Positions 18,127-27,981 of a stretch of DNA of 64,000 bases are shown piece by piece. The stretch spans positions 2,353,501 to 2,417,500 of the forward strand of contig NZ_CP019937.1 of assembly GCF_002117445.1 (NCBI RefSeq), read 5' to 3'. Positions within the stretch are counted from its first letter, which is position 1; every line of letters starts with the position of its first letter. The DNA comes from Ketogulonicigenium robustum. Its GTDB lineage: Bacteria > Pseudomonadota > Alphaproteobacteria > Rhodobacterales > Rhodobacteraceae. The notes below the pieces were generated by a model. The model did not search any database and was not told where the DNA came from. It saw nothing but the letters and a program-made list of their open reading frames with translations. The position numbers were made by a program, and so were the translations under genes.

Positions 18127-18374
18127 ACTTTTCCAACGGCTATGACCCCGACAAAGCGCCGCCCTATCGCATTGTCATGCGCGAGCCTGCGGTCAAGCGC
18201 TTTGCCCTGCGCCACGGTTTAGCCTTGCCCGAGGCTGCGGCGCTGCTGCTTGCCCACATGGCCGATCGGGCAGGCGCGGCCAACGACCTGCACCGCGGCG
18301 TTCTGCGCCGCCGCCCGCTGCCGCCAGATGATCTGGATGCGCTGGCGGCCGAGGTTTTTACCCCATCAACGTAG
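18123..18374 (+). CDS. Small hypothetical protein coupled to petR
   Basis: An 83-residue ORF whose GTG start overlaps the petR stop codon (GTGA). Codon use is GC3-rich like that of its neighbours, and the sequence looks protein-like, with an alanine/leucine-rich helical core (LALPEAAALLLAHMADRAG). I do not recognise a family. No signal peptide, membrane helix or cysteine is visible. It runs 17 nt into the 3' end of the convergent ubiH-like gene. Coupling suggests a role with PetR, but this is inference. Confidence 0.6.
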   Translation: MNFSNGYDPDKAPPYRIVMREPAVKRFALRHGLALPEAAALLLAHMADRAGAANDLHRGVLRRRPLPPDDLDALAAEVFTPST

Positions 18375-19569
18375 GCAGGCCGTTCAGGCTAGGGCTGATA
18401 CCCGCCGCCTCGCGCATCATGGCGCGGCGCAAGGGCGGCAGCGCGTTGATCGCCCCGAGGCCGATGTCGCGTGCCGCCCGCAGCATGCTGTTGTCGTTCG
18501 AAAACAGTTTCGTCGTGCCGTCGGTCACCAGCGCCAGCGCCAGAATTTCGGGGCGGCGCCATGTTTGGTAACGGGCCAGCACATCAATCGCGCCAATATC
18601 CTCGCCGCGTTGGCGCGCGGCGGTGATTACATCGGTCAGCGCGGCGACGTCACGCAGGCCCGCATTCAGCCCTTGGCCAGCCACAGGGTGCAGCCCATGC
18701 GCAGCATCCCCCACCAAAGCGACGCGCGGCGCGACAAAGCGTTCCGCCAGCGACAGGCTAAGGGGAAAGGCGCTGCGGGGCGTTGCCAGTGTGATCTCGC
18801 CCAGAAAGCTGCCGAAGGCGGGGCGTAGCGCGGCCAGAAAGCCTGCGTCATCCATCGCCATCAGCGCGCGGGCACGGGTTTCGTCCTCGCTCCAAACGAT
18901 CGAGCTGCGGTTGTCGGGCAGGGGCAGAATGGCCAGCGGGCCGCCGGGCATAAAGAATTGGTGGGCGATGCCGTGATGCGGCAGAGTGTGGGCAATAGCG
19001 CAGGTTACAGCCATTTGCCCATAGGGGCGGGGGCTGCGGTCGATGCCAGCGCGGCTGGCCGTACCGCTGGATTTGCCATCGGCACCGATCAATAGTTTCC
19101 CGTGCAACACCCGCCCGTCGTGCAGTGTGACACGCGCGCCGCTGGTGGTGACGGCCTGCGCGATGACCTTGGCCGGGGCGATGTGGTCGATCCGCGGCTG
19201 CGCGGCCAGCGCCGACAGCAGCGCGCGGCGCAGGTAGCGGTCTTCGATCATCTGGCCCATGGGGCCGTCGTCACCCTCGGCCGCGTTGAAATGCAGCATG
19301 AAGGGGGCAGGGCCTTCGCCCGCACGGCCATCGGTCACCTTGATCTGGCGGATCGGGGTGGCGTGATCTGCGGGCCATGCGCCAAGGCGGCCCAGCATGC
19401 GCACCGTTCCGGCCGAAAGGGCATAGCTGCGCCCATCGAACTGGTCGGCGCTGCGCGTTTCGACCGGCATCGCGTCAATGACAGCGCAGCGCAGCCCCCC
19501 GCGCGCCAGCGCCAGCGCTTGCGCAGGCCCGTTCAGCCCGCCCCCGATGATCAGAACGTCGTATTCCAT
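18358..19569 (-). CDS. UbiH/UbiF/Coq6-family FAD monooxygenase
   Basis: A 403-residue flavin hydroxylase, probably of ubiquinone synthesis. The Rossmann fingerprint is GGGLNGPAQALALARGG at the N-terminus, the DG motif lies in LIGADGKSSGTASR, and the GD motif in ALVGDAAHGLHPVAGQGLN. Which ring position it hydroxylates cannot be told from sequence. The start at 19569 (MEYDVLIIGGG) puts the Rossmann strand at the very N-terminus, as is usual; an in-frame ATG at 19674 is rejected. It is divergent from the amidase. Confidence 0.9.
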   Translation of the reverse strand: MEYDVLIIGGGLNGPAQALALARGGLRCAVIDAMPVETRSADQFDGRSYALSAGTVRMLGRLGAWPADHATPIRQIKVTDGRAGEGPAPFMLHFNAAEGDDGPMGQMIEDRYLRRALLSALAAQPRIDHIAPAKVIAQAVTTSGARVTLHDGRVLHGKLLIGADGKSSGTASRAGIDRSPRPYGQMAVTCAIAHTLPHHGIAHQFFMPGGPLAILPLPDNRSSIVWSEDETRARALMAMDDAGFLAALRPAFGSFLGEITLATPRSAFPLSLSLAERFVAPRVALVGDAAHGLHPVAGQGLNAGLRDVAALTDVITAARQRGEDIGAIDVLARYQTWRRPEILALALVTDGTTKLFSNDNSMLRAARDIGLGAINALPPLRRAMMREAAGISPSLNGLPTLMG

Positions 19570-19651
19570 GGCCAAAGTGCTAGGGCGCGCGCGGGCGATT
19601 GTCCATGCGCGATTGCGTGCTAGGGTAGCAGCAACAAGCAGGGGGTGGATC

Positions 19652-20977
19652 ATGGAAAACTGGCTGTTTGCCACAGCGGCAGATCTGGGGCGTGCGATCG
19701 GGACAGGGCGGATCGACCCTGTCGCGCTGGCCGAGTGTTATCTGGACGCCATCGCCGCGCACCCCAAGGCCGCGCATATCTACGCCCGCACCCATCCAGC
19801 CCGCACCAAAGCCGAGGCCGAAGCCGCCCGTACCCGTGCGCGGGCAGGCAACCGCCGCAGCCTGCTGGATGGCGTACCCGTCAGCTGGAAGGATCTGATC
19901 GACAGCAAAGATATCGCGACCGAGGCGGGAACCGCCCTGATGGAGGGGCGCATCCCCACCGAAGACGCGGCCATTCTGCGCGACGGCACAAAGGCGGGCC
20001 TTGTGTTTTTGGGCAAAACCCACCTCAGCGAGATCGCGTTTTCCGGCCTTGGCTATAATCCGGTGACGGCAACCGCCCCGAATGTGCATGGCGATGATCT
20101 TGCGCCGGGGGGGTCGTCGTCAGGGGCGGCAGCGTCGCTGGCGTTTGGCCTTGCGGCGGGGGCCATCGGGTCGGACACGGGCGGCTCGATCCGATTGCCG
20201 TCGGCTTGGCAGGGACTGGTTGGCTTCAAGCCCGCGCACGGCGCGCATTCGCTGGACGGTGTGGTGCCGCTGTGCCGCCGTTTCGATACGATCGGCCCGC
20301 TGGCCCGCTCGGTCGAGGATGCGATGTTGCTGGATGCCGCTTTGGGCGGGGCGCAGGTCGATCTGGCGGATGCCAGCCTGCAGGGGGTGCGCTTGGCGGT
20401 GCTCGATACCGTGGTGGGCGATGATCTGGACCCCGCCGTTGCCGATGCAACCGACCGCGCCATTGCGCGGCTGGGGCAGGCGGGGGCCAGCATCACGCGG
20501 CTGTCACTGCCTGCTGTGGCATCGGCCTACCCCCTAGCCGCCCTGCTGTACGCCCCCGAGGCGTGGGCCTTTTGGCGCGACTACATTACCCCCGCGCCCG
20601 AAAAGATGTTCGCCCAAATTTACGAACGCGTCGCAGCGGGGCAGCAGGTTCCCGCGCCCGATTACATCGCCGCGTGGGATGATCTGCACGCGCTGCGCCG
20701 CACCTATGCGGCTGAAACCGCTGGGTTCGATGCAATATTGTGCCCGGCCGCGCCCATCGTGGCGCCCAGTGTCAGCCGCCTGATTGCGGATGATGACTAT
20801 TATAAAAAGGTTAATCTGATGGCGCTGCGTAACACGCGGCTGGCCAATTTGTTCGGCCTCGCCTCGGTCAATTTGCCGTTGGACACGCCGATGACGGGCC
20901 TGCTGTTGAACGCGCTGCCGCAAGATCAGGGCAAGGTGCTGCGGATCGCCGCCGCAGCCGAGCGGGCTTTGGCCTGA
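19652..20977 (+). CDS. Amidase (amidase signature family)
   Basis: A 441-residue amidase-signature enzyme. The Ser-cisSer-Lys triad is visible: Lys80 in GVPVSWKDLID, the cis-serine in PGGSSSGAAA (155-157), and the nucleophile Ser179 in GSDTGGSIRLPSAW. The fold is that of GatA, allophanate hydrolase and AtzF, but no GatB or GatC gene is nearby, so it is more likely a catabolic amidase. The substrate is unknown. The start at 19652 follows GGGGG at a short distance. No partner genes are evident. Confidence 0.9.
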   Translation: MENWLFATAADLGRAIGTGRIDPVALAECYLDAIAAHPKAAHIYARTHPARTKAEAEAARTRARAGNRRSLLDGVPVSWKDLIDSKDIATEAGTALMEGRIPTEDAAILRDGTKAGLVFLGKTHLSEIAFSGLGYNPVTATAPNVHGDDLAPGGSSSGAAASLAFGLAAGAIGSDTGGSIRLPSAWQGLVGFKPAHGAHSLDGVVPLCRRFDTIGPLARSVEDAMLLDAALGGAQVDLADASLQGVRLAVLDTVVGDDLDPAVADATDRAIARLGQAGASITRLSLPAVASAYPLAALLYAPEAWAFWRDYITPAPEKMFAQIYERVAAGQQVPAPDYIAAWDDLHALRRTYAAETAGFDAILCPAAPIVAPSVSRLIADDDYYKKVNLMALRNTRLANLFGLASVNLPLDTPMTGLLLNALPQDQGKVLRIAAAAERALA

Positions 20978-20978
20978 A

Positions 20979-21020
20979 AAAGGGGGGCGAATCTGCCACA
21001 TTTTCGCGGCAGCCCCCTTT
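20979..21020 (+). terminator. Possible terminator after the amidase
   Basis: AAAGGGGG and CCCCCTTT form an 8-bp outer stem around a 26-nt insert that can itself fold (GCGAA with TTCGC). It starts just after the amidase stop codon. The large loop makes it a weak call. Confidence 0.35.
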
Positions 21021-21108
21021 GACTGCCGCGTTTTTCTGGACATGCCGCCGGTCTTTCCGATAGTTTTCAATGAAAAGGGGCACCAAACGACCCCGACCTG
21101 AGGCAGCC

Positions 21109-22299
21109 ATGAACGAACCCGAGCGGTTTTCCGGCCTTCCGGAATACGCATTCCCGCGCCTGCGCACGTTGATCGACCACCTGCCTGCAGGTGGCGCGCC
21201 CATTTCTATGACCATTGGCGAGCCTCGCCATGCCTTTCCGGCCTTCGTGCCCGAGGTTCTGGCCGCGCATGTCGGCGAATTCAGCAAATACCCCCCGAAC
21301 GACGGCACGCCCGAGCTGTTGGGCGCCATTTCGGGGTGGCTGCAGCGCCGCTACGGCATTGCGGTGCCGCCCGCGCAGATCGTCACGCTGAACGGCACGC
21401 GCGAGGGGCTGTATAACGCCGCCATGGCGCTGTCGCCCGAAACCAAAAACGGCCAGCGTCCCGTGGTGCTGATGCCGAACCCGTTTTATCAGGTCTATGC
21501 CATCGCCAGCATTTCTGTCGGGGCCGAGGCTGTCTATGTGCCCGCCACCGCGGACACGGGGCATCTGCCCGATTTCGCGTCGCTGCCCGCCGATGTTCTG
21601 GACCGCACGACGATCGCCTATATCTGCTCGCCTGCGAATCCGCAGGGCGCGGTGGCCAGTACGGAATACTGGCAGCAGCTGATCGCGCTGGCCGAGAAAC
21701 ACGATTTCCGGATTTTTGCGGACGAATGCTATTCCGAGATCTGGCGCGACGCCCCCCCCACTGGCGCGCTGCAAGTCGCCCATGCGATGGGGGCCGACCC
21801 CGAACGCGTGGTGATCTTCCATTCGCTGTCCAAACGGTCGAACCTGCCGGGGCTGCGGTCGGGCTTTGCCGCTGGCGGGCCGCGCTCGGTCGCGCTGATG
21901 CGGCAGTTGCGGGCCTATAACGGGGCGCCCATTCCGCTGCCGCTGCAGCGCGTGTCCGAGCGCGCTTGGGCGGACGAGGCGCATGTCGATGAAAGTCGCG
22001 CCCTTTATCAGCAGAAATACGCAATTGCCGACCGTATTTTCGGGAACGTGCCGGGCTATATGCCCCCGCAGGGCGGCTTTTTCCTGTGGCTGCCCGTCCC
22101 CGATGGCGAGGAAGCGGCCATCAAGCTTTGGACGCAAACCGGCGTGCGGGTTCTGCCCGGCGCCTATCTGTCGCGCGAGATTGACGGCTTCAACCCCGGC
22201 AAGGGGTATATCCGTGTCGCGCTGGTGGAAGATCTGGAAACGACCGAGCGCGGCTTGCATCTGATCCGCAGCTGTCTTTACGGCAACGAAGGGGGTTAA
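21109..22299 (+). CDS. Class I/II PLP aminotransferase (DapC-like)
   Basis: A 396-residue fold type I aminotransferase. It shows SMTIGEPRH near the N-terminus, the segment PNPFYQVYA, SPANPQGAV, DECYSEIW, and the PLP lysine Lys242 in HSLSKRSNLPGLRSGF. The tail has YIRVALVEDLETTERGL. The combination resembles N-succinyldiaminopimelate aminotransferase (DapC) of the lysine and peptidoglycan pathway, but substrate cannot be proved from sequence. It ends 3 nt before ftsK, so the two are probably co-transcribed, which would fit an envelope or division link. Confidence 0.85.
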   Translation: MNEPERFSGLPEYAFPRLRTLIDHLPAGGAPISMTIGEPRHAFPAFVPEVLAAHVGEFSKYPPNDGTPELLGAISGWLQRRYGIAVPPAQIVTLNGTREGLYNAAMALSPETKNGQRPVVLMPNPFYQVYAIASISVGAEAVYVPATADTGHLPDFASLPADVLDRTTIAYICSPANPQGAVASTEYWQQLIALAEKHDFRIFADECYSEIWRDAPPTGALQVAHAMGADPERVVIFHSLSKRSNLPGLRSGFAAGGPRSVALMRQLRAYNGAPIPLPLQRVSERAWADEAHVDESRALYQQKYAIADRIFGNVPGYMPPQGGFFLWLPVPDGEEAAIKLWTQTGVRVLPGAYLSREIDGFNPGKGYIRVALVEDLETTERGLHLIRSCLYGNEGG

Positions 22300-22302
22300 G
22301 CG

Positions 22303-25300
22303 ATGGCCTATCCAACACGCGACCGCGACCCATTGCTGGGCGGTGACCTACAGGCGCTGATCGAGCGTCGCGGCAAAGAGGTGATCGGCGGCATCGTCGC
22401 CTTTGCCGGTTTGCTGGCATGGGTCATGCTGGCCACACATTCCCCCGAAGATCCCAACTGGCTGAACGCCACCGATGCGCCGGTTCGCAACTGGCTGGGG
22501 CCGTTGGGCGCATCCTTGTCGCACCCGATGTTCATGGTGGTGGGCAAGGCTGCTTGGATCGTGCCGCTGGGTATGGTCGCGTGGGGCCTGCGTTTCGTGT
22601 TCCACCGTGGTGACGACCGCGCCATGGCGCGCGCCACGTTCATCCCCGTTGCGATTGTCGTCACATCGCTGTTTCTGGCGACATTGGCCCCCGAAGGCCA
22701 AGGCAGCTATAATTACCGTGCGGGCGGCATGCTGGGCTATACAGTGCTGTCCATGCTGCTGACGGTTGCGCCGATCGGCAATTCCTTTGCCACGGGCCTG
22801 CTGTCGGGGCTGTTGTTCGTCGGCGGGGCTGGCATGACCCTCTATGCCTTGGGCGTAACCCTGCGTGAGGTGCGCACTTTGGGCGCTGCAGTCTTTGGCG
22901 GGTCGCTGGCGGGCGCTTTGGCCGGGGCCAGTTTCCTCAAGGGCGCGGCGGATCGGGGTGCGGCGCTGTCGCGCAGCGCCTCGGCGTTGTCGCGGGGGGC
23001 ATCGGCGGGCATGGCGCAGCATTTGGCGGGCCGTTTGGAAAGCCGCCAAGCCGCGCGCAGCCAGACCTATAACGATGACCAAGGCTTTGACGATTTCGTG
23101 GTCGAGGATGACGATCTGGGCTATGATGTCCCCGTTTACGATACACCCGCCTACGACCCGGCCGAGGCACAGCGCCCGCGTGGCAACATGTTCGCCCGCG
23201 ACGCGGCGCGTGATGGCGCTCGCGCGGCTGTGAATGCCCCGCCGCTAGATGACTTCACCCCAGAAGTTGCACATCGCAAAGCGGCAGTCATTCGCCCCGC
23301 AGCCGGAGCGTCGATCCCGCCAGCGCCGCCTGCATTGGATGCCGTGCAGGATGCCCCCATGCCGCCCCGTGCGCGTCTGGATGAAGACGACATGCCGCGC
23401 CCATTTGGTGATGGCCCCGCGCCCTATCCGCCGGCGTGGGATGAAGTGGCCTCGCATATCCACCGCTTTGACGATGTGACCGAACCGCCTGCGCGCGAGC
23501 CTGCCGGTTTCCTCTCGCGCGCTTCGGGGATCTTCCGACGCGCCGCCGGGATCGAGCCTGCCCGTGAATTCCCGCGCAACGACCTGCCGACACCCGAATT
23601 GGTTGCGCGTCAGCCGCGCACCGATGCGGTGGGCATGCCCGACGGCGACCGCATTCGCAGCAAGATTTCCGAGGCGATTGCCGCGCGCAAAGACGACGAA
23701 GGGGTGATCAACCCGCTTGTCGCCCCCCAACCCGTGCCGCGCCCGCGCCGCGCCGCGCTGCCCGATACCGGCCTGCGGGTCGAGCCGCCCTTGACCGCAA
23801 CCATGGCGCCGCTGGTGGCCCAAATGGCCGCGCCGCTGGTGCCCCCAGTTGCATCCTATGCTGCGCCCGCCGCCGTGCACCACGACATGGGGCATGATGG
23901 CGAAGGCTGGGCTGTGCTGCCCCCAAAACCCGCACGTCCGGCGCATTTCCACACGCCCACTGCGCCGCAGGTTCACGCCGCGCCTGTGCAGGCCGATGGG
24001 GTTACCGGCCACCATGTTCTGCCGCCGATGCCGCATCGTCCGGTCGCCCCTGCGGCCGTGCGGGCTGAGCAGGCTGGCCGCGTGCTGCCGCCCGTTCCGC
24101 CGCGCCCGACGATGCCGTCTGCGCCTGCCGGTATGGTGCCGCACATGCCCGCGCCGTCTGTGCGCGCCCCTGCGGTTGACGCACCTGCGACCAGCCATAC
24201 CCACATCGAAGAGGCGCGCTTTGATGCGCCCCGTTTTGATGCACCCCGTTTTGAAACACCGCGCCCCCCCTCCCCTACTGCGGGGCAGGGCATCGATTTC
24301 ACGCAAAACAGCCCCTTGGTTGCCGCAAACACCGCCGAGGAGCCGCCGCTGAACATCTTTGACCCCGACATGGCTGACTTGGGCGAAGATCTGTTGTTGG
24401 ATGCGGGCCAAAGCTGGGAAAGCACGGGCACTGCCCAAATCCACCCGCAGGCCCGCGTCACGCGCGCCGTCGGCATGGGCGCGCTAGAGCGTTCGGGCCA
24501 AGCAGCGGGCCGCGCGCAGATCGAGAAAAGCCGCTTTGCCGATTACGAACTGCCGCCCATCGCCCTGCTGAGCGACCCGTCCGAGATCGAGCGGCACGAC
24601 CTGTCCGACGACCAGTTGGAGGAAAACGCGCGTCTCCTCGAGACTGTGCTGGAGGATTACGGCATCAAGGGCGAGATCGTCTCGGTTCGCCCGGGCCCCG
24701 TCGTGACGATGTACGAGCTGGAGCCAGCGCCCGGCCTGAAAGCCAGCCGCGTCATCGGCTTGGCCGACGACATCGCCCGTTCGATGTCGGCGCTGTCGGC
24801 GCGCGTTTCGACCGTTCCGGGGCGCACCGTCATCGGGATCGAGCTGCCCAACGCCCGCCGCGAAAAAGTGGTTCTGCGCGAGATTCTGGAAGCCAGTGAA
24901 TACGGCAACGAACAGATGCGCCTGCCGCTGGCTTTGGGCAAAGACATCGGCGGCGAGGCGATCGTCGCCAATCTGGCCAAGATGCCCCACTTGCTGATCG
25001 CGGGTACGACGGGTTCGGGGAAGTCGGTGGCGATCAACACGATGATCCTGTCGCTGCTGTACAAGCTGTCGCCGGACGAATGCCGCCTCATCATGATCGA
25101 CCCAAAAATGCTGGAACTGTCGGTTTACGACGGCATCCCGCATCTGCTGTCGCCCGTGGTGACCGACCCCAAAAAGGCCGTCGTCGCCCTGAAGTGGGTC
25201 GTGGCGGAAATGGAAGAGCGCTACCGCAAGATGTCGCGCATGGGTGTGCGCAACATCGAGGGCTACAATGGCCGCGTGCGCGACGCCTTGTCGCGCGGCG

Positions 25301-26055
25301 AGATGTTCAGCCGCACCGTCCAGACCGGTTTTGACGAAGAAACCGGCGATCCCATCTTCGAGACCGAGGAAACACAACCGCAGCTGCTGCCCTTCATCGT
25401 GGTGATCGTCGACGAGATGGCCGACCTGATGATGGTCGCTGGCAAGGAAATCGAGGCCTGCATTCAGCGGCTGGCGCAGATGGCCCGCGCATCGGGGATC
25501 CACCTGATTATGGCAACGCAGCGGCCTTCGGTCGATGTGATCACCGGCACGATCAAGGCGAACTTCCCCACACGGATCAGCTTCCAAGTGACGTCGAAAA
25601 TCGACAGCCGCACCATTTTGGGCGAGCAGGGTGCCGAGCAGCTGCTGGGCATGGGCGATATGCTTTATATGGCTGGCGGCGGTCGCGTCACGCGCGTGCA
25701 CGGCCCGTTCGTGTCGGACGAGGAAGTCGAAGAAATCGTCAACTACCTAAAAACCTATGGCCCGCCGGATTACCAGTCGGGTGTGGTCGAGGGGCCCGAT
25801 GACGACACCGAAAGCGACATCGACGCTGTGCTGGGCCTGAACACCGGCGGCAACAGCACGGGCGATGACGCGCTGTACGATCAGGCCGTTGCTATCGTTG
25901 CGCGGGATCGCAAGTGTTCGACCAGCTACATCCAGCGCAAGCTGGGCATCGGCTATAACAAGGCCGCGCGTCTGGTTGAGCAGATGGAAGAGCAGGGCGT
26001 CGTTACCCCCGCAAACCACGTGGGCAAGCGCGACATTCTGCTGCCCGAGCCGTAG
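22303..26055 (+). CDS. ftsK: DNA translocase FtsK
   Basis: Septal DNA pump and divisome protein, 1,250 residues. The N-terminal 190 residues hold four membrane segments. A long proline-rich linker with acidic patches runs from about 200 to 740. The motor follows, with Walker A GTTGSGKS (Lys907) and Walker [12 protein letters not shown] near 1034, then a C-terminal gamma winged helix ([24 protein letters not shown]) near 1205-1230 that would read KOPS sites. The linker is unusually long and carries degenerate VLPPxPxRP segments and three tandem FDAPR-type units. It follows the aminotransferase by 3 nt. Confidence 0.97.
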   Translation: MAYPTRDRDPLLGGDLQALIERRGKEVIGGIVAFAGLLAWVMLATHSPEDPNWLNATDAPVRNWLGPLGASLSHPMFMVVGKAAWIVPLGMVAWGLRFVFHRGDDRAMARATFIPVAIVVTSLFLATLAPEGQGSYNYRAGGMLGYTVLSMLLTVAPIGNSFATGLLSGLLFVGGAGMTLYALGVTLREVRTLGAAVFGGSLAGALAGASFLKGAADRGAALSRSASALSRGASAGMAQHLAGRLESRQAARSQTYNDDQGFDDFVVEDDDLGYDVPVYDTPAYDPAEAQRPRGNMFARDAARDGARAAVNAPPLDDFTPEVAHRKAAVIRPAAGASIPPAPPALDAVQDAPMPPRARLDEDDMPRPFGDGPAPYPPAWDEVASHIHRFDDVTEPPAREPAGFLSRASGIFRRAAGIEPAREFPRNDLPTPELVARQPRTDAVGMPDGDRIRSKISEAIAARKDDEGVINPLVAPQPVPRPRRAALPDTGLRVEPPLTATMAPLVAQMAAPLVPPVASYAAPAAVHHDMGHDGEGWAVLPPKPARPAHFHTPTAPQVHAAPVQADGVTGHHVLPPMPHRPVAPAAVRAEQAGRVLPPVPPRPTMPSAPAGMVPHMPAPSVRAPAVDAPATSHTHIEEARFDAPRFDAPRFETPRPPSPTAGQGIDFTQNSPLVAANTAEEPPLNIFDPDMADLGEDLLLDAGQSWESTGTAQIHPQARVTRAVGMGALERSGQAAGRAQIEKSRFADYELPPIALLSDPSEIERHDLSDDQLEENARLLETVLEDYGIKGEIVSVRPGPVVTMYELEPAPGLKASRVIGLADDIARSMSALSARVSTVPGRTVIGIELPNARREKVVLREILEASEYGNEQMRLPLALGKDIGGEAIVANLAKMPHLLIAGTTGSGKSVAINTMILSLLYKLSPDECRLIMIDPKMLELSVYDGIPHLLSPVVTDPKKAVVALKWVVAEMEERYRKMSRMGVRNIEGYNGRVRDALSRGEMFSRTVQTGFDEETGDPIFETEETQPQLLPFIVVIVDEMADLMMVAGKEIEACIQRLAQMARASGIHLIMATQRPSVDVITGTIKANFPTRISFQVTSKIDSRTILGEQGAEQLLGMGDMLYMAGGGRVTRVHGPFVSDEEVEEIVNYLKTYGPPDYQSGVVEGPDDDTESDIDAVLGLNTGGNSTGDDALYDQAVAIVARDRKCSTSYIQRKLGIGYNKAARLVEQMEEQGVVTPANHVGKRDILLPEP
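24217..24261 (+). repeat. Tandem 15-bp coding repeat in the FtsK linker
   Basis: Three 15-bp units encode [10 protein letters not shown] and RFETP in a row. Synonymous differences between units (GCG/GCA, CGC/CGT) suggest an older duplication rather than a very recent slippage. The repeat sits in the disordered linker of FtsK. Confidence 0.85.
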
Positions 26056-26180
26056 GGCAGGGCGAAATCCCGCCGGTTTGGGGCTGCCGCACGCCTCTGT
26101 TATCGGCTGACTGCAGGGCCGTCATTGACGGCCCTGCTTTGCGCCCCGACATTAAGGGAAACAAGCCCTTGGGGAAAAAC

Positions 26181-26804
26181 ATGATCCTGAACAGACGTAA
26201 CATGATTGCCGGTCTGGCCGCAGCCGCCCCCGTCTTGGCGGCAAGCAGCCTGCCCGCGCTGGCGCAACAGCAAGTATCGCTGGATCAGATTTCGGCTTAT
26301 TTGAACGGGCTGCAAACGGTCGAAGGGCAGTTCACACAAGCCAATTCAGACGGCAGCCGGTCCAGCGGGACCATCTATATCAAACGGCCGGGCCGCCTGC
26401 GGTTCGAATATGCGGGGGATGATACGCTGATGCTGGCCTCGGGCGGGCAGCTGGCGATCTTTGATCCGCGATCCAACCTGCCGCCCGACCGATACCCGCT
26501 GAACCAGACACCGCTGAACATCATCTTGGAACGCAATGTCGACCTGTCGCGGCGCAATATGGTGCGCGGTCTGCAAGTGCAGGGCGATCGGGCCACCGTA
26601 ACCGCGCAAGACCCCGACCACCCCGAATACGGATCGATCGAGCTGGTATTCGCCACCAACCCGATGACGCTGTGGCAGTGGACGGTGATTGACCAAGCGG
26701 GCGGGCGCACGACGGTCAGTCTCTCGCAGATCAGGCTGGGCGGGCAGCTATCGGATTCGATCTTCAACATCGAATCCGAAATGCGCCGCTGGGAACGCCG
26801 CTAA
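26181..26804 (+). CDS. lolA: Outer-membrane lipoprotein carrier protein LolA
   Basis: Periplasmic chaperone that carries lipoproteins from LolCDE to the outer membrane. It has 207 residues with a signal peptide ending around LPALAQQ (residues 22-28). The mature part shows the LolA pattern: TVEGQFTQ, GTIYIKRPGRLRFEY, GGQLAIFDPRSN, and TTVSLSQIRLGGQLSD near the end. Start at ATG 26181. It is the third gene of the run aminotransferase, ftsK, lolA, an arrangement common in alphaproteobacteria. Confidence 0.94.
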   Translation: MILNRRNMIAGLAAAAPVLAASSLPALAQQQVSLDQISAYLNGLQTVEGQFTQANSDGSRSSGTIYIKRPGRLRFEYAGDDTLMLASGGQLAIFDPRSNLPPDRYPLNQTPLNIILERNVDLSRRNMVRGLQVQGDRATVTAQDPDHPEYGSIELVFATNPMTLWQWTVIDQAGGRTTVSLSQIRLGGQLSDSIFNIESEMRRWERR

Positions 26805-26806
26805 CA

Positions 26807-26839
26807 AAAAGCCCCGCCAGTTACGCTGGCGGGGCTTTT
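26807..26839. terminator. Bidirectional terminator between lolA and the transglycosylase
   Basis: A 14-bp stem (AAAAGCCCCGCCAG with CTGGCGGGGCTTTT) with a 5-nt loop, serving the convergent genes on both sides. Confidence 0.92.
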
Positions 26840-26859
26840 ACATTCAGATCCGCCTAAAC

Positions 26860-27444
26860 TCAGATGCGTCCGCACGCCCGCAGCTGTGCGTCATACATGA
26901 TCGCACGGCCTTCCAATTCGGATGCGATGCGCATCAGCCATGCTTTGGAATTGTGGCTGCCACGGCGGTAGCCGTTCCGGCCCTCGTGATACGCCAGATA
27001 CTGGTTGCGCGTATCGTTCATGGGGATGTTCAGCTCGTTGCGGGTGCCGCTCATATACCAGCCCATAAAGTCGGTGGCATCGCGGATTTCGTGGCGCTGC
27101 GCGCTGCGGCGGCCGGTGATCTGGACATATTCGTCCCACGTGCCATCCAGCGCCTGGCTGTAACCATAGGCCGAGGATTGCCGCCCGATTGGCAAAACAC
27201 CCAGCGTATACTGGTGCGGGGGGCGGGCGTTGCCGATGAATTTGCTTTCTTGGTAGATGATCGCCATCTGCACAGAGACGGGCACGCCCCATTTGTGTTC
27301 TGTCGCCGTAAAGGCGCGCAGATACTGCGGGCGCTGTGCCACAATGCTGCAGGCATCGTCCAGATTGCGGGGGGCGCTGAATTCACGGCTGCCACAGCCC
27401 GCGACAAGAATCGCAAGCAACAGGGCTCGAATAGTTCTGCTCAT
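26860..27444 (-). CDS. Lytic transglycosylase lipoprotein (SLT domain)
   Basis: A 194-residue lipoprotein with lipobox LVAGC (Cys17). The SLT-type catalytic glutamate is probably Glu66 in AIIYQESKFIG, followed by YGYSQALDGTWDEY and YLAYHEGRNGYRRG, which match the fold's substrate-groove motifs. It would cleave peptidoglycan glycan strands from the inner face of the outer membrane. The 195-nt gap to hspQ holds no clear site. Confidence 0.87.
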   Translation of the reverse strand: MSRTIRALLLAILVAGCGSREFSAPRNLDDACSIVAQRPQYLRAFTATEHKWGVPVSVQMAIIYQESKFIGNARPPHQYTLGVLPIGRQSSAYGYSQALDGTWDEYVQITGRRSAQRHEIRDATDFMGWYMSGTRNELNIPMNDTRNQYLAYHEGRNGYRRGSHNSKAWLMRIASELEGRAIMYDAQLRACGRI

Positions 27445-27639
27445 CTGCCTCGGGCCATATTTTATTTTATTGCGTCAAGTTTACCCCAAGGTGGATGGTT
27501 TGGGAACCTTTGTATTTATCCGCGCGCGCCTTCCCGCCGGTACCCTCACGCAGACGTGTGGCGCGGGGGTAAATCGGGCCGCTGCATGGACATATCGCCC
27601 CCGATCCGGCAAGATCACCCCAAGATGCAAGGAGCGGCC

Positions 27640-27966
27640 ATGTTCACGACACGCGCTAAATTCCACTTGGGGCAGATCGTCCGTCACCGCGTGCATCATT
27701 TTCGCGGTGTGGTTTTCGACGTCGATCCCGAATTTGCAAATTCCGAAGGGTGGTACCAGTCGATCCCCGAAGATATCCGCCCGCGCAAGGATCAACCCTT
27801 CTACCACCTGCTGGCCGAGAGCGAGGAGTCGTATTACGTCGCCTATGTCTCGGAACAGAATCTGGTGCTGGATCAATCGGGCGATCCTGTGGGCCATCCC
27901 GATGTGCCGACCATGTTCGGCCCGTTTTCCGGCGGCGTCTATGCGCTGCAAGTTCAGATGAATTAG
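27640..27966 (+). CDS. hspQ: Heat-shock protein HspQ
   Basis: A 108-residue protein of the HspQ/YccV family, also known as hemimethylated-DNA-binding. Conserved segments are FHLGQIVRHRVHHFRGVVFDVDPEF near the start, PFYHLLAESE, and YVAYVSEQNLV. In enterobacteria HspQ affects DnaA stability and Lon specificity. The start at 27640 has GGAG 5 nt upstream. No clear sigma-32 promoter was found in the gap before it. It precedes the methionine sulfoxide reductase by 15 nt and may share its transcript. Confidence 0.93.
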   Translation: MFTTRAKFHLGQIVRHRVHHFRGVVFDVDPEFANSEGWYQSIPEDIRPRKDQPFYHLLAESEESYYVAYVSEQNLVLDQSGDPVGHPDVPTMFGPFSGGVYALQVQMN

Positions 27967-27981
27967 GCTGAAAGCACTCCG

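Noticed and set aside
26689-27639. Long N-terminal extension in frame with hspQ
   Set aside because: It crosses the lolA-transglycosylase terminator and the antisense transglycosylase gene. HspQ has its own ribosome site and normal length from 27640.
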